A stretch of 64,000 bases of DNA. Origin: Desulfovibrio fairfieldensis. Its GTDB lineage: Bacteria > Desulfobacterota > Desulfovibrionia > Desulfovibrionales > Desulfovibrionaceae. The position numbers and the translations under genes are program-made. The notes under the pieces are model-generated. The model was not told the origin of the DNA. It saw only the letters and a list, made by a program, of their open reading frames with translations, and made no database searches. Below, piece by piece: positions 52,087 to 61,090 of this stretch; the stretch's first letter is position 1; the number at the start of each line of letters is the position of its first letter. The stretch lies in NCBI RefSeq assembly GCF_001553605.1, contig NZ_CP014229.1, positions 3,314,501-3,378,500 on the forward strand, in the 5' to 3' direction.

Positions 52087-53460
52087 ATGGAAGCATTGTA
52101 TGGTTTTTTGCAAGAGGTCAGCAATGTGGTCTGGGGCCCGATCATGCTGGTCCTGCTGGTGGGCACGGGCCTGTACCTGACTGTCAGCCTGCGGTTTTTC
52201 TCTTTCCGGAACTGGGTCAGGGCTTACAAATGCTTGTGGGAAGGCCGCAAGCATCAGTCCGAACATGGTGAAGTTTCACCCTGGAACGCCCTGATGACCG
52301 CCTTGGCGGCGGACATCGGCACCGGCAATATCGTGGGCGTGGCCACGGCCATCACGCTCGGCGGGCCGGGCGCGCTGTTCTGGATGTGGGTGACCGCCCT
52401 GGTGGGCATGATGACCAAATTTTCGGAAGTGCTGCTCTCCGTGCACTTCCGTGAAAAGACCCCGGCCGGCAACTGGGTGGGCGGGGCCATGTACTTCATC
52501 AAGAACGGCCTGGGCAAGAACTATATCTGGCTGGCCACGTCCTTTGCCGTGTTCGGCATGATAGCCTGCTTCGGCATCGGGGCCATGGTCCAGGCCAACT
52601 CCATCAGCGTGAATCTGGCCAAGACCGTGCACGTGCCGGAATGGGGCACGGCGCTGGGCCTGCTTTTCTTCGCGGGTATCGTGCTCGTCGGCGGCGTCAA
52701 GCGCGTGGGCGCGGTGGCCGGCAAGCTGGTGCCCTTCATGGCCGTGATTTATATCGTCATGTGCCTGGTCATCATCTTCATGAACATCGATCGCGTGCCC
52801 TTTGTTTTCTGGTGGGTGATTTCCGACGCCTTCACGCCCACGGCGGCCCAGGGCGGCTTTGTGGGCGCTTCGGTGATGATGGCTATCCGTATGGGCATGG
52901 CCCGCGGCGTTTTCTCCAATGAAGCCGGCCTCGGTTCCGCGCCCATGGCCCACGCCGCATCCACGGCCGAGTCCCCCCTGGTGCAGGCCTCCATCGGCAT
53001 GCTGGACGTGTTCATTGACACCATCATCGTGTGCAGCATGACCGGCTTCGTGATCCTGGTGTCCCTGGACCCCGTCGGCCAGCCCCTCTGGAGTTCCGGA
53101 ATGGGCGGCGGGGTGTTGACCGCGGCGGCCTTCCAGTACAATCTGCCCGGCTTCGGCGAATACGGCGTGACCTTCTGTCTTACGCTTTTCGCCTTTACCA
53201 CCGCCCTGGGCTGGTGCGTCTACGGCGAACGTTGCGTCATTTACCTCTTCGGCGACAGGGCTCAGAAGCCTTTCCGCGTCATCTATGTCTGCGCCGTGGC
53301 TTTGGGCGCCGTTCTGGCCCTGGACCTGGTCTGGCTGCTGGCCGACATCGGCAACGCCCTGATGGCCTTCCCCAACATTATCGGCATCATCCTGCTCAGC
53401 CCCGTGCTGTTCAAGATCGTGCGCGAGGAAGTCAAGAAGGACCCGCGTTTCGTCCTGTAG
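52087..53460 (+). CDS. AGCS-family sodium:alanine/glycine symporter
   Basis: A Met at 52087 with GGAGGT upstream gives 457 residues and about ten membrane helices. Family motifs: VSPWNALMTALAADIGTGNI followed by VGVATAITLGGPGALFWMW, GGAMYFIKNGLG, RGVFSNEAGLGSAPMAHAA and CSMTGFVILVSLDP. AGCS proteins import alanine or glycine with sodium. It ends with a strong terminator, so it forms its own transcript. Specific substrate not resolved. Confidence 0.93.
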   Translation: MEALYGFLQEVSNVVWGPIMLVLLVGTGLYLTVSLRFFSFRNWVRAYKCLWEGRKHQSEHGEVSPWNALMTALAADIGTGNIVGVATAITLGGPGALFWMWVTALVGMMTKFSEVLLSVHFREKTPAGNWVGGAMYFIKNGLGKNYIWLATSFAVFGMIACFGIGAMVQANSISVNLAKTVHVPEWGTALGLLFFAGIVLVGGVKRVGAVAGKLVPFMAVIYIVMCLVIIFMNIDRVPFVFWWVISDAFTPTAAQGGFVGASVMMAIRMGMARGVFSNEAGLGSAPMAHAASTAESPLVQASIGMLDVFIDTIIVCSMTGFVILVSLDPVGQPLWSSGMGGGVLTAAAFQYNLPGFGEYGVTFCLTLFAFTTALGWCVYGERCVIYLFGDRAQKPFRVIYVCAVALGAVLALDLVWLLADIGNALMAFPNIIGIILLSPVLFKIVREEVKKDPRFVL

Positions 53461-53517
53461 CCTCAACCTGCGATAATGTGCGGTCCGGCGGCCTCCCGGC
53501 CGCCGAACTGCACGGAC

Positions 53518-53562
53518 AGTGCGCCTGGACATCCCTTGATGTCCGGGCGCACTCGTTTTTTC
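53518..53562 (+). terminator. Rho-independent terminator after the symporter
   Basis: AGTGCGCCTGGACATC, loop CCTT, GATGTCCGGGCGCACT (one mismatch), then CGTTTTTT. A strong canonical terminator 58 bases after the stop codon. Confidence 0.93.
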
Positions 53563-53702
53563 CGGATACAAAAAATAACCTTCTTTTATTGAGAAAAAAT
53601 AGTATTTTTACGAAAATTGCACATGGATTTTTCATAAATAGTTGTCTACTGTCACAGGAATACGAAAGATTTTATTCAGTAATTTTTACCGTCCCGTTTG
53701 CA

Positions 53703-55223
53703 ATGATCTGCAAAAAACCACATTTCACCGGCACGGGCAGCGGGCTTTTTTCCAGAAGCCTCTGGCTGGTGTTCGGGGCGTTCGTCTGCATCAGCCTCGG
53801 CAGTACGCTTTACGCCGGGTATCTTTTTATCAAGACCACGGCCGAGAACTCCACCATGGCTCTGGCCGAGAACCTCACATCCCGGCTTGAGGCGACCTAC
53901 AATCTGCTTGAAGGCATGAGCAACCAGCCCCTGATCCAGGATACCGGCATTTCCGTCCTGGACCGCGCCATGAGCATGAAAACCTACGCCGATGCCTTCA
54001 AGTTCTGGATGATCGGCGTGGTGGACCCGGACGGCACCATTTCCAGCACATTGCGGCCCAAAATCGCCAAACTGAAGCGTGACTATATCCCCCGGATCAT
54101 GCGCACCGGCAAACGGGAACTCAGCGATCCCTTTCCCGCCGGGGCCACGGGCGACATGAATTTCACCCAGTTCATGCCGATCAAGAAAGACGGCAAGGTC
54201 ATCAGCATCTGTTTCGTCACCACACCGCTGGCACATATGAGCCAGTTGCCGCCGTTCCGCGCCCGCTATGAAAACGGCTATTATCTTCTGGTCGACAGCC
54301 GTCGTTCAATCATCGCCCATCCGGATGCCAACAAGCTGATGATGGATATAAAAAATCTGGTGGATCAGGAAACCTTTCTGATCGGCGGCAGCCGTCAGCG
54401 GTTTCTTGATGATATCGCGAACCGGCGCAGCGGCAGCTTTATCTGTTTTTTCGAGGGACGGCTGACTTTCACCTTTTTCACCACTGTGGCCGACAGCAAG
54501 TGGACGCTCATCCACCGCGTGCCGATGCTGCCCACCATGTACCCCATGCTGTGGAGCTTCGGCGTTCAGACGTTGCTCTACGCCCTGTTCTTTGTGTTGC
54601 TTCTGCGCAACGGCCGCAAATCCTTCGCGCCGGTCGACAATATCGTCCGTCATGTGATAGATCTGAACAAGAGCATCCGCGATTCCGAGCCGTTATCCAT
54701 GGAAAACGCCGGCGACCTCATCAAGATTTCGCGTCGTGGCCTGTTTGATATGCTCACCGGCTTGCCCACGCGCCATCTTTTCCATCAGCAGATCAACGAA
54801 CTTCTTGAAGAGGCTCCGGATCGGCTCCATGGTGTTTTCTTTCTCGATATGGACAGGCTGAAACCCATCAACGACAATCTGGGCCATGAGGCCGGGGACA
54901 AGGCGTTACGCGACTTCGCGGACAGTCTTGCGTCGTTTGCGGAAGAACATCACGGCCTGGCTTGCCGCTACGGCGGCGACGAATTTGTGCTCTTCGTGCC
55001 GCTGCAAAGCGCCTCCGATATTCCGGAGCTTGCCGAAAAGCTGCTCCAAAACCAGCGGGGCAGCGTCAAGGGGCGCGGCAAGAATTATGTCTACGGCACG
55101 AGTATCGGCATATGCCCGTATCCCTGCGGCGCATTCTCTTTTGACGAAGCCTTGCGTGCCGCGGATTTGGCCCTGTACAAAGCCAAGTCACAAGGCAGGG
55201 GTGGCTTCTCCGTCCACGAATGA
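53703..55223 (+). CDS. Membrane diguanylate cyclase with extracytoplasmic sensor
   Basis: From the Met at 53703 the 506-residue protein has a first membrane helix (LWLVFGAFVCISLGSTLYAG), a periplasmic dCache-like sensor of about 240 residues (FKFWMIGVVDPDGTISSTL and YYLLVDSRRSIIAHPDA), a second helix (FGVQTLLYALFFVLLLRN) and a GGDEF domain. That domain has FFLDMDRLKPINDNLGHEAG and RYGGDEFVLF near residue 422. The intact GGDEF signature predicts c-di-GMP synthesis; an RxxD inhibitory site is not obvious. No good ribosome site precedes this Met, so the start is uncertain by some residues. It is monocistronic. Confidence 0.88.
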   Translation: MICKKPHFTGTGSGLFSRSLWLVFGAFVCISLGSTLYAGYLFIKTTAENSTMALAENLTSRLEATYNLLEGMSNQPLIQDTGISVLDRAMSMKTYADAFKFWMIGVVDPDGTISSTLRPKIAKLKRDYIPRIMRTGKRELSDPFPAGATGDMNFTQFMPIKKDGKVISICFVTTPLAHMSQLPPFRARYENGYYLLVDSRRSIIAHPDANKLMMDIKNLVDQETFLIGGSRQRFLDDIANRRSGSFICFFEGRLTFTFFTTVADSKWTLIHRVPMLPTMYPMLWSFGVQTLLYALFFVLLLRNGRKSFAPVDNIVRHVIDLNKSIRDSEPLSMENAGDLIKISRRGLFDMLTGLPTRHLFHQQINELLEEAPDRLHGVFFLDMDRLKPINDNLGHEAGDKALRDFADSLASFAEEHHGLACRYGGDEFVLFVPLQSASDIPELAEKLLQNQRGSVKGRGKNYVYGTSIGICPYPCGAFSFDEALRAADLALYKAKSQGRGGFSVHE

Positions 55224-55755
55224 GCGGCGCGGCAATGCCGTGGCCTGCTCCCGGGTTTTTGTCGCGCTGGCGTTGCCGTGCCCTGCGGCGGGCGCGCCCG
55301 CTGTTCCTGTTTCCGTCTCCGGCGAGAGGGGAGGACGTTTTTTGTGTGTTCATTGAATAAACAAACAATTTGTGACGCGGCCAATCGCGCGGCTTTTGTT
55401 TCGCGTGGCGCGGCTCGTGAAAAATGGAGCAGCATGAATTTGTGTAACATGCCTTCCCAAAAGGGAAAAACCTTGCTATAAAGCTCAAAGAATTCTCACC
55501 ACAATATGGTTTCACTGTTGCGTCGCAATGGGCAAGAGCGGGTTCGCTTTGAAGTTGCAGCCAACTTCAAGCCGGGCCGCCTTCAGCCGCCAACCGCAGT
55601 GCGGCAGCGGCTGAACGGGTCCACGCTGCTCCGGGCCGGCGGCGGAAGATTGTCGCGGTTTTTGGAGCGGAGCGGCCGGACGGCCGCAAGGCCGCTCCAC
55701 GCGGGTCGGTACGCGGTTCCCGCCGCGCAACTGTTCTTACTGAAGGGGTGCAGCG
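55224..55755. other. Intergenic, upstream region of the rnf operon
   Basis: About 530 bases that should contain the dhcA-rnf promoter. Seen here: a TTGTGACGCG half-site near 55371, the AT-rich stretch CCTTGCTATAAAG near 55470, a small hairpin GAAGTTG...CAACTTC at 55551-55569, and a GC hairpin (GAGCGG...CCGCTC) near 55670-55700. None is strong enough to name a regulator. Confidence 0.4.
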
Positions 55756-56556
55756 TTGCAAAAGCGTTATCTTCCCATAGCGTTGTTGACAGCCGTTCTG
55801 GCGGCGGTGGCCGTGGTGGGCTATGTACTGCCCGAGCCGCACGAAGCCGTGCCCCAGCGCGTCCTGCTGGACAACGCCGGCGGACCGGTGGTTTTTCAGC
55901 ATGCGGACCATGCCTTTCAGCAGAAAATCCCCTGTCAGAAGTGCCACCATGAAAGTCCGGTCAAACGGGAAAACGTACAGCGTTGCGAATCCTGTCACGG
56001 CGCGTCGTTCGACGCGGCCTTCAGAAAGAATCACGTGGCGGCCTTCAACGACAACGCTTCCTGCGCCACCTGTCACCACTATGAGCTCGGGGCCAAGAAG
56101 TGGGGGCACAAGAAGCATCAGGAAGAATACGGGGTGGACTGCCGCGAATGCCACCACAAGAATACCGACATCGAGCCTGAGCCGCAGAACTGCGCGGACT
56201 GCCATGACTCCGGCGCGCCCACGGGACAGAAGGCCGAAAAGGGCACGCCGCCCGATCTGGCCGACGCCGTGCACGCCCGTTGCGTGACCTGCCACGAGGA
56301 AATGTTCGCCGCCAAGGCCAAGGGCTGCGCCCAGTGCCACAGCCAGACGGCCGTGCGCGACATCCTGCCCAGGCAGGGCCTGGTCAAGCTCAATCCCATG
56401 TTCACCAATTGCGCCGTCTGCCACGGTCTGCCCGCGGAAAAGCTCATCCCCGGCCGCATGGACGCCTATCACAAGCTGTGCATGGGCTGCCACGAAAAGC
56501 TGAAGAAGGGCCCCTACGGCAAGCAACAGTGCGCGCAGTGCCATACCAGCAAGTGA
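55756..56556 (+). CDS. dhcA: Decaheme cytochrome c of the Rnf operon
   Basis: A TTG start eight bases after AAGGGG gives 266 residues. A signal/anchor helix (LPIALLTAVLAAVAVVGYVL) is followed by ten CxxCH heme sites: CQKCH, CESCH, CATCH, CRECH, CADCH, CVTCH, CAQCH, CAVCH, CMGCH and a final CAQCH. Multiheme cytochromes of this kind precede rnfC in Desulfovibrio and are thought to link Rnf on the periplasmic side to the cytochrome c pool. It is seven bases from rnfC. The anchor may stay uncleaved. Heme number is directly countable; the electron partner is from family knowledge. Confidence 0.92.
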   Translation: MQKRYLPIALLTAVLAAVAVVGYVLPEPHEAVPQRVLLDNAGGPVVFQHADHAFQQKIPCQKCHHESPVKRENVQRCESCHGASFDAAFRKNHVAAFNDNASCATCHHYELGAKKWGHKKHQEEYGVDCRECHHKNTDIEPEPQNCADCHDSGAPTGQKAEKGTPPDLADAVHARCVTCHEEMFAAKAKGCAQCHSQTAVRDILPRQGLVKLNPMFTNCAVCHGLPAEKLIPGRMDAYHKLCMGCHEKLKKGPYGKQQCAQCHTSK

Positions 56557-56563
56557 GGCGGGG

Positions 56564-57844
56564 ATGAAAGAGTTATTCCAGATGTTGAACGACCCTCGTT
56601 TCCATCTGCTGTATGGGGTGACGCAGCGTTTCAGTACCGGGCCAGAGCCGCGCCTGGTGCGCCTGAACCGCGAGGGTTTCAAGCTGGTGGAAGGGGTGAC
56701 CAAGAAAACCCTGGTCCATCCGCGCATGCGCCTGGCCGTGCATCCCTCGCCGCTCAAGGGCGACGCCTTTTCGCCCATTTTCGGCCGCATTTGCGAAATA
56801 AACGAGCGCAGCATCTTTGTGGAGGCCGTGGAGCCCAACGAGGAACAGCGCCTGGCCGCCGAAGCCGTGGAAAGGGACAAGCTGGATCTGCTTTCCCTGC
56901 CGGAGCGCGGCGCGGAACTGGGCCTGGTTCTCAAGAGCCTGGGTCTGAACACCCGTTCCCTGGGCCAGGACTGCAAGACCCTGATCATCAACGGCCTGAA
57001 TCCGGACCCGGGCGTGACCTGGGCCGAGCCCATGCTGCTCACCCACCTGGACAATCTCAAGGCCGGCCTGGAAGTGCTGCGCCGCCTTTCCCCGGCGGAA
57101 AAAATTCTGCTGGCCGTGCCCAAGGAAATGCGCCTGCACCACCATGATATCGAGGTGGCTCCTGTGCCGTCCCAGTATCCGGCCAGCATCAATGCCCTGG
57201 TGATCAAGGCCGTCACCGGCAAGGAAAATCCCGAGGGCGTGGGCATCGTGGGCCTGCACAATGTCTGGAGCCTGGGCCGGGTGGCCCGCACCGGCCTGCC
57301 GCTCATTGAAACCGTGGTGACCATCGGCAGCTTCGAGCACTCGGGCAATTACATCGTCAAAGAGGGCAGCACCATCGGCGAGCTGCTGGAGTTCGCCAAC
57401 ATTGAGCTGAAAAACGGCGACACCCTGGTGCGCGGCGGCCCGTTGCGCGGCGAAAGCCTGGACAAACTGGACCGCAGCGTGACCAAGGGCTCCACCGGCG
57501 TCTTTGTGGTGGAGGCGGGCACCATTCCGCCCATGGAGGGGCACAGCCCCTGCATCAACTGCGGCGCCTGCACGCTGATCTGCCCGGCCCGGCTGAGTCC
57601 CGGCTTTCTCAGCCGTTACGCCGAATTCGCCCTGCACGAGCGCAACCGCGCCGAACGTATCGAATGCTGCCTGGAGTGCGGGCTGTGCGGTTATGTCTGC
57701 ATTGCCCGGCGGCCCGTGCTGCAATACATCCGCCTGTCCAAGCATAAACTGGCCCAGGCCGACACCGCGGCCAAACTTCAGGAATTACGGCCCCTGACGC
57801 CGCCCTTCAGCGACGGGGCCGCCGCCAAACAGGGAGGTGAATGA
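56564..57844 (+). CDS. rnfC: Electron transport complex subunit RnfC
   Basis: A 426-residue peripheral subunit with two [4Fe-4S] motifs near the C-terminus, CINCGACTLICPARL and CCLECGLCGYVCIARRP, and an NADH/FMN-binding region with INGLNPDPGVTWAEPMLL, LLAVPKEMRLHHHD and GVGIVGLHNVWSLGR resembling the NuoF/RnfC core. It takes or gives electrons to NAD(H) in the ion-pumping ferredoxin:NAD oxidoreductase. Coupled to rnfD by ATGA. The glycine-rich loop of canonical RnfC is modified, as is usual in the Desulfovibrio type. Confidence 0.93.
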   Translation: MKELFQMLNDPRFHLLYGVTQRFSTGPEPRLVRLNREGFKLVEGVTKKTLVHPRMRLAVHPSPLKGDAFSPIFGRICEINERSIFVEAVEPNEEQRLAAEAVERDKLDLLSLPERGAELGLVLKSLGLNTRSLGQDCKTLIINGLNPDPGVTWAEPMLLTHLDNLKAGLEVLRRLSPAEKILLAVPKEMRLHHHDIEVAPVPSQYPASINALVIKAVTGKENPEGVGIVGLHNVWSLGRVARTGLPLIETVVTIGSFEHSGNYIVKEGSTIGELLEFANIELKNGDTLVRGGPLRGESLDKLDRSVTKGSTGVFVVEAGTIPPMEGHSPCINCGACTLICPARLSPGFLSRYAEFALHERNRAERIECCLECGLCGYVCIARRPVLQYIRLSKHKLAQADTAAKLQELRPLTPPFSDGAAAKQGGE

Positions 57845-58797
57845 TGTCCGCAGCCGCCACGCCCGTGCTTCTGGCCATGAGCGCCCCGCCTTACTGGCAC
57901 TGCGGGCGCACCATCCGCCAGACCAGCCTGTATATGCTGGCGGGCCTCGCCCCGGCGATCATCATGTCCATATGGAACTGGGGCCTGCCCGCGGCGCGGG
58001 TCATGGCCCTGTGCGTGGCCACCGCCGTGCTCACCGAGGCGCTCTGCCAGAAAGCCATGGGCCGCGAACTCTCGGTGGACGACTTCACGGCGGTCAATTC
58101 CGGCTTGCTGCTGGCCTTTCTGCTGCCCGCCGCCGCGCCCTGGTGGCTGGTCATGCTGGGCGCGTTCATCGCCGTGACCCTGGGCAAAATGGCCTTCGGC
58201 GGCCTGGGCGCCAATCCGGTAAACACGCCGCTGGTGGGCTGGGCCGTTCTGTTCGTGTCCTTTCCCCTGCTCATGGATCCCAACGCCATGCAGCTCGCCA
58301 CGGATTTCGCGGACCCGCTGATCCGGCTCAAATATTTCGGCCCCGCGGCGGCGGAGTCCATTCCCTTCACGGATCTGCTGCTGGGCAAACAGATCGGCGG
58401 CCTGGGCGCGACCCAGGTAGGCGCGCTGTTCTTGGGCGGTTCCTTCCTGGCCGCGCGCGGCATCATCCGCTGGCAGATTTCCCTGGGCTTCTTTCTCGGC
58501 GTGGTCGGGCTGGCGGCCCTCTATAATATGCTGGACCCGGCCGTGGACGCCTCGCCCTTTTTCCATCTCTGCACCGGCTCGGTGATGCTGGGCGGCTTCT
58601 TTCTGGCCACGGAGACGGCCAATGCGCCCTCCAGGCCGCTGCCCATGTTCATTTACGGCCTGATGGGCGGCACGCTGACCATCATCATCCGTAAATACGG
58701 CATCTATGCGGACGGCACGCCCTTTGCCATTTTGCTGGTCAATCTGCTGACCCCCTTCCTGGATCTGATCCGTCCCAAACCTTTTGGAGCGCGTTAG
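57841..58797 (+). CDS. rnfD: Electron transport complex subunit RnfD
   Basis: A 318-residue membrane protein with about nine helices. SMFN-type flavinylation of RnfD/NqrB occurs at a Thr near a GATxxT-like site; here the loop FTDLLLGKQIGGLGATQVGA is the likely region. YWHCGRTIRQTSLYMLAGLA opens the protein, and PVNTPLVGWAVLFVSFP and ETANAPSRPLPMFIYGLMGG are conserved segments. It forms part of the membrane ion-translocating core. It overlaps rnfC by four bases. Confidence 0.93.
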   Translation: MMSAAATPVLLAMSAPPYWHCGRTIRQTSLYMLAGLAPAIIMSIWNWGLPAARVMALCVATAVLTEALCQKAMGRELSVDDFTAVNSGLLLAFLLPAAAPWWLVMLGAFIAVTLGKMAFGGLGANPVNTPLVGWAVLFVSFPLLMDPNAMQLATDFADPLIRLKYFGPAAAESIPFTDLLLGKQIGGLGATQVGALFLGGSFLAARGIIRWQISLGFFLGVVGLAALYNMLDPAVDASPFFHLCTGSVMLGGFFLATETANAPSRPLPMFIYGLMGGTLTIIIRKYGIYADGTPFAILLVNLLTPFLDLIRPKPFGAR

Positions 58798-58799
58798 TC

Positions 58800-59375
58800 A
58801 TGATCGGCATGTTGCGAATGGTGGTGGTGCTTTCGGTGCTGTGCGGGCTGTCGGGCTTTGCGCTGTCCTATCTCAAGATGGTCACGGCTCCGCGCATTGA
58901 GGAACAGGTGCTGACCTACGTGCAGGGCCCGGCTCTGGCGCGGGTTTTCACCCACACCCAGAATTCACCCATTGCGGACCGCCGCAAATTCCCGCTGGAC
59001 CACGGCTCGATCACGGTGTTCCCGGCCCTGCGCGACGGCAAGCTGGTGGGCGTGGCCCTGGAAGAGCAGGGCAAGGGCTACGGCGGCGAGATCGGCGTCA
59101 TGGTGGGCTTTAATGTGGCCAGCGACACCCTGGCGGGCATCGGCATCACCACGCTCAAGGAAACGCCGGGTCTGGGCATGCGGGTGACGGAACAGGCTTT
59201 TTCCGGACAGTTCGCCGGGGCGCGCACCCCTGTGGCGCTCGCCTCCCAGGGGGGTTCCATTGATGGAGTGTCCGGGGCCACCATTTCCTCCGGCGGCGTG
59301 GTAACGGCCGTGAACAAGGCGGTCCAGGTCTACAGCCGGCTTAAACCGGAAATTCTCAAAGTCTGGTCCAAATAG
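58800..59375 (+). CDS. rnfG: Electron transport complex subunit RnfG
   Basis: A 191-residue protein with one N-terminal membrane helix (MVVVLSVLCGLSGFALSYL) and a periplasmic FMN-binding domain. The flavinylation site is in SIDGVSGATISSGGVVTAV, where FMN is attached through phosphoester to Thr by ApbE, encoded at the end of this operon. GVALEEQGKGYGGEIGVMVG and LKETPGLGMRVTE are typical for RnfG/NqrC. Two bases separate it from rnfD. Confidence 0.94.
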   Translation: MIGMLRMVVVLSVLCGLSGFALSYLKMVTAPRIEEQVLTYVQGPALARVFTHTQNSPIADRRKFPLDHGSITVFPALRDGKLVGVALEEQGKGYGGEIGVMVGFNVASDTLAGIGITTLKETPGLGMRVTEQAFSGQFAGARTPVALASQGGSIDGVSGATISSGGVVTAVNKAVQVYSRLKPEILKVWSK

Positions 59376-59412
59376 AAGCGCATCGCGCCGATTTTGCCGC
59401 AAGGAGGCAGCC

Positions 59413-60087
59413 ATGACCGTCATGCAGGAATTCACCAAGGGGCTCTGGAAAGAGTTGCCGCCTTTCCGCCTGGTGCTGGGGCTCTGTCCCACCCTGGCCG
59501 TGACCAATTCGGCGGACAACGGTCTGGGCATGGGCCTGGCGGTTATTTTCGTGCTGGTGCTCTCCAATATGTTGATTTCCATGGTGCGCAGCATCATTCC
59601 CAAGAAGGTGCGCATCGCCTGCTTCATCGTCATCGCGGCCTCGCTGGTGGTGGCCGTGGAACTGCTCATGCAGGCCTATGCCTATCCGCTCTACCAGCGC
59701 CTGGGCATCTTCGTGCCCCTTATCGTGGTCAACTGCATCATTCTGGGCAGGGCTGAAGCCTTTGCCGCCAAAAACGGCGTGGCCGCCTCTGTGGCCGACG
59801 GTCTGGGCATGGGCCTGGGCTTCACGCTTTCCCTGACATTTCTGGGGTCGTTGCGGGAAATTTGGGGCAACGGCACATGGTTCGGCCATGCCATCATGTG
59901 GGACGGCTTTGAACCTTTCCGGATCATGGTCAAGGCGCCGGGCGCGTTCATTTGCCTGGGGCTGATCCTGGCCGGAATGAATCTGATCAACTTCTGGCAG
60001 GCCCGGCGCAAGGGCCGTGAGCCCCGGCCCCTGACTGAAGGCTGCGGCGCCTGCCAGGCCTGCAATATGGCGGCTCGCGAAGGCTAG
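59413..60087 (+). CDS. rnfE: Electron transport complex subunit RnfE
   Basis: A 224-residue membrane protein of six helices: FRLVLGLCPTLAVTNSADNG at the first helix with the conserved Cys that ligates the membrane Fe-S centre shared with RnfA, FVPLIVVNCIILGRAEAFAA with a second Cys, and VADGLGMGLGFTLSLTFLGS. The C-terminal tail ends in GCGACQACNMA with three extra cysteines, not usual in the E. coli protein. AAGGAGG precedes the ATG. Confidence 0.93.
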   Translation: MTVMQEFTKGLWKELPPFRLVLGLCPTLAVTNSADNGLGMGLAVIFVLVLSNMLISMVRSIIPKKVRIACFIVIAASLVVAVELLMQAYAYPLYQRLGIFVPLIVVNCIILGRAEAFAAKNGVAASVADGLGMGLGFTLSLTFLGSLREIWGNGTWFGHAIMWDGFEPFRIMVKAPGAFICLGLILAGMNLINFWQARRKGREPRPLTEGCGACQACNMAAREG

Positions 60088-60140
60088 GGCCGCCTCAGGC
60101 CGTCTGCCGGAGCATCGCGGATTTTTGAAAGGAGCGGCGC

Positions 60141-60716
60141 ATGGAAATTTTTGCGATCTTTATTTCCGCCATCTTCGTCAACAACATCGTGTTGGCGCAG
60201 TATCTGGGCAACTGTCCCTATCTGGGCTGCTCCAAGGAAAAGAGCGTGGCTCTGGGCATGGGCGGGGCCGTGATTTTCGTCATCATCGTGTCCACGTTCT
60301 GCACCTGGCTCATGCAGCGCTATGTGCTGGACCCCTATGACCTCGGCTACTTGCAGACCATTGTGTTCATTGTGGTCATCGCCGCCCTGGTGCAGTTCGT
60401 GGAAATGTTCCTGAAAAAAGCCGTGCCGCCGCTCTACGCGGCCCTGGGCATTTTTCTGCCGCTGATCACCACCAACTGCGCGGTTATGGGCGTGGCCATC
60501 CTGGTGCAGCGCGAAGGTTTCGGCCTGTTGGAATCCGTGATCTGGGGCGCTGCCTACAGTGTGGGCTTTACGCTGGCCCTGCTGCTCATGGCCGGTATTC
60601 GTGAGCGGCTGGACACCTGCCGTCTGCCCAAAGCCATGGCCGGAACGCCCATCGCCCTGGTCATGGCCGGGCTGATGTCGCTGGCGTTCATGGGCTTCAA
60701 GGGTATGGGCCATTGA
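60141..60716 (+). CDS. rnfA: Electron transport complex subunit RnfA
   Basis: A 191-residue membrane protein with six helices, paralogous to RnfE but in inverted topology. AIFVNNIVLAQYLGNCPYLG holds the first conserved Cys and GIFLPLITTNCAVMGVAIL the second, which with RnfE ligate a membrane-embedded [2Fe-2S] cluster. GAAYSVGFTLALLLMAGIRE is also conserved. AAAGGAGC lies upstream. The next gene, rnfB, is 374 bases away, unlike the tight spacing elsewhere in the operon. Confidence 0.94.
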   Translation: MEIFAIFISAIFVNNIVLAQYLGNCPYLGCSKEKSVALGMGGAVIFVIIVSTFCTWLMQRYVLDPYDLGYLQTIVFIVVIAALVQFVEMFLKKAVPPLYAALGIFLPLITTNCAVMGVAILVQREGFGLLESVIWGAAYSVGFTLALLLMAGIRERLDTCRLPKAMAGTPIALVMAGLMSLAFMGFKGMGH

Positions 60717-60978
60717 GAAGAGGCGTCTTTTGCCCCCCCCGGGCGGCGTCAGGCGTCGCGTCGCGCGCCGGTCATGTATGTTTTGATACACTCCCGTCGC
60801 ACAACGCTTGCCTTCCTTGCCGGGAAACAAAATCCGCCTCTTCTCCAGAGCTCCGGGCCGCTTGTTTTCCTTGCCGACGAACGAACGTGACGGCGCGTCC
60901 ATAGAGAGCGTTGCAGGTAGAAAGAAAAGGCTTATCTGATAGTTAGAGAGTCGGCGCATGAAATGCGTCAACCGGCCT

Positions 60979-61004
60979 GCAAGGATTTGTCTGCAAATCC
61001 TTGC
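60979..61004. repeat. Perfect inverted repeat in the rnfA-rnfB spacer
   Basis: GCAAGGATTT, six-base loop GTCTGC, AAATCCTTGC. Together with GCGCATGAAATGCGT just before it and family B copy 2 just after, it forms a row of three hairpins. Confidence 0.85.
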
Positions 61005-61021
61005 CACGGAATGCGAGTAGA

Positions 61022-61047
61022 AGAGCATTTCAAGTGTTAAATGCTCT
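61022..61047. repeat. Palindromic repeat family B, copy 2
   Basis: AGAGCATTTCAAGTGTTAAA followed by TGCTCT, sharing the GCATTTCAAG-G-T-AATGC core with 46775-46798. It lies 43 bases upstream of rnfB. Confidence 0.6.
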
Positions 61048-61090
61048 AGAAGTTATTTGCGTTGTTGTTACGTTAGCCGAGGTTGCCGTT

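Larger units (their letters stand above)
60717..61090. other. rnfA-rnfB spacer with palindrome array
   Basis: 374 bases that interrupt the operon. It contains a C8 run (60733-60740), a segment at about 60770-60840 resembling the inside of the 63064-63214 element, and three consecutive palindromes at 60956-60968, 60979-61004 and 61022-61047. No coding frame with a ribosome site is present. Confidence 0.7.

Noticed and set aside
53031..53702. Upstream extension of the diguanylate cyclase frame into the symporter gene
   Set aside because: It would overlap the symporter and cross its strong terminator; the membrane helix and sensor start after 53703.
55365..55390. FNR/HcpR-type site (TTGTGACGCG) upstream of dhcA
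   Set aside because: Only one half-site is convincing; the other half lacks the TCACAA complement.
60713..60904. 63-codon frame after rnfA
   Set aside because: No ribosome site and repeat-like, hairpin-rich composition; cysteine-rich translation is incidental.
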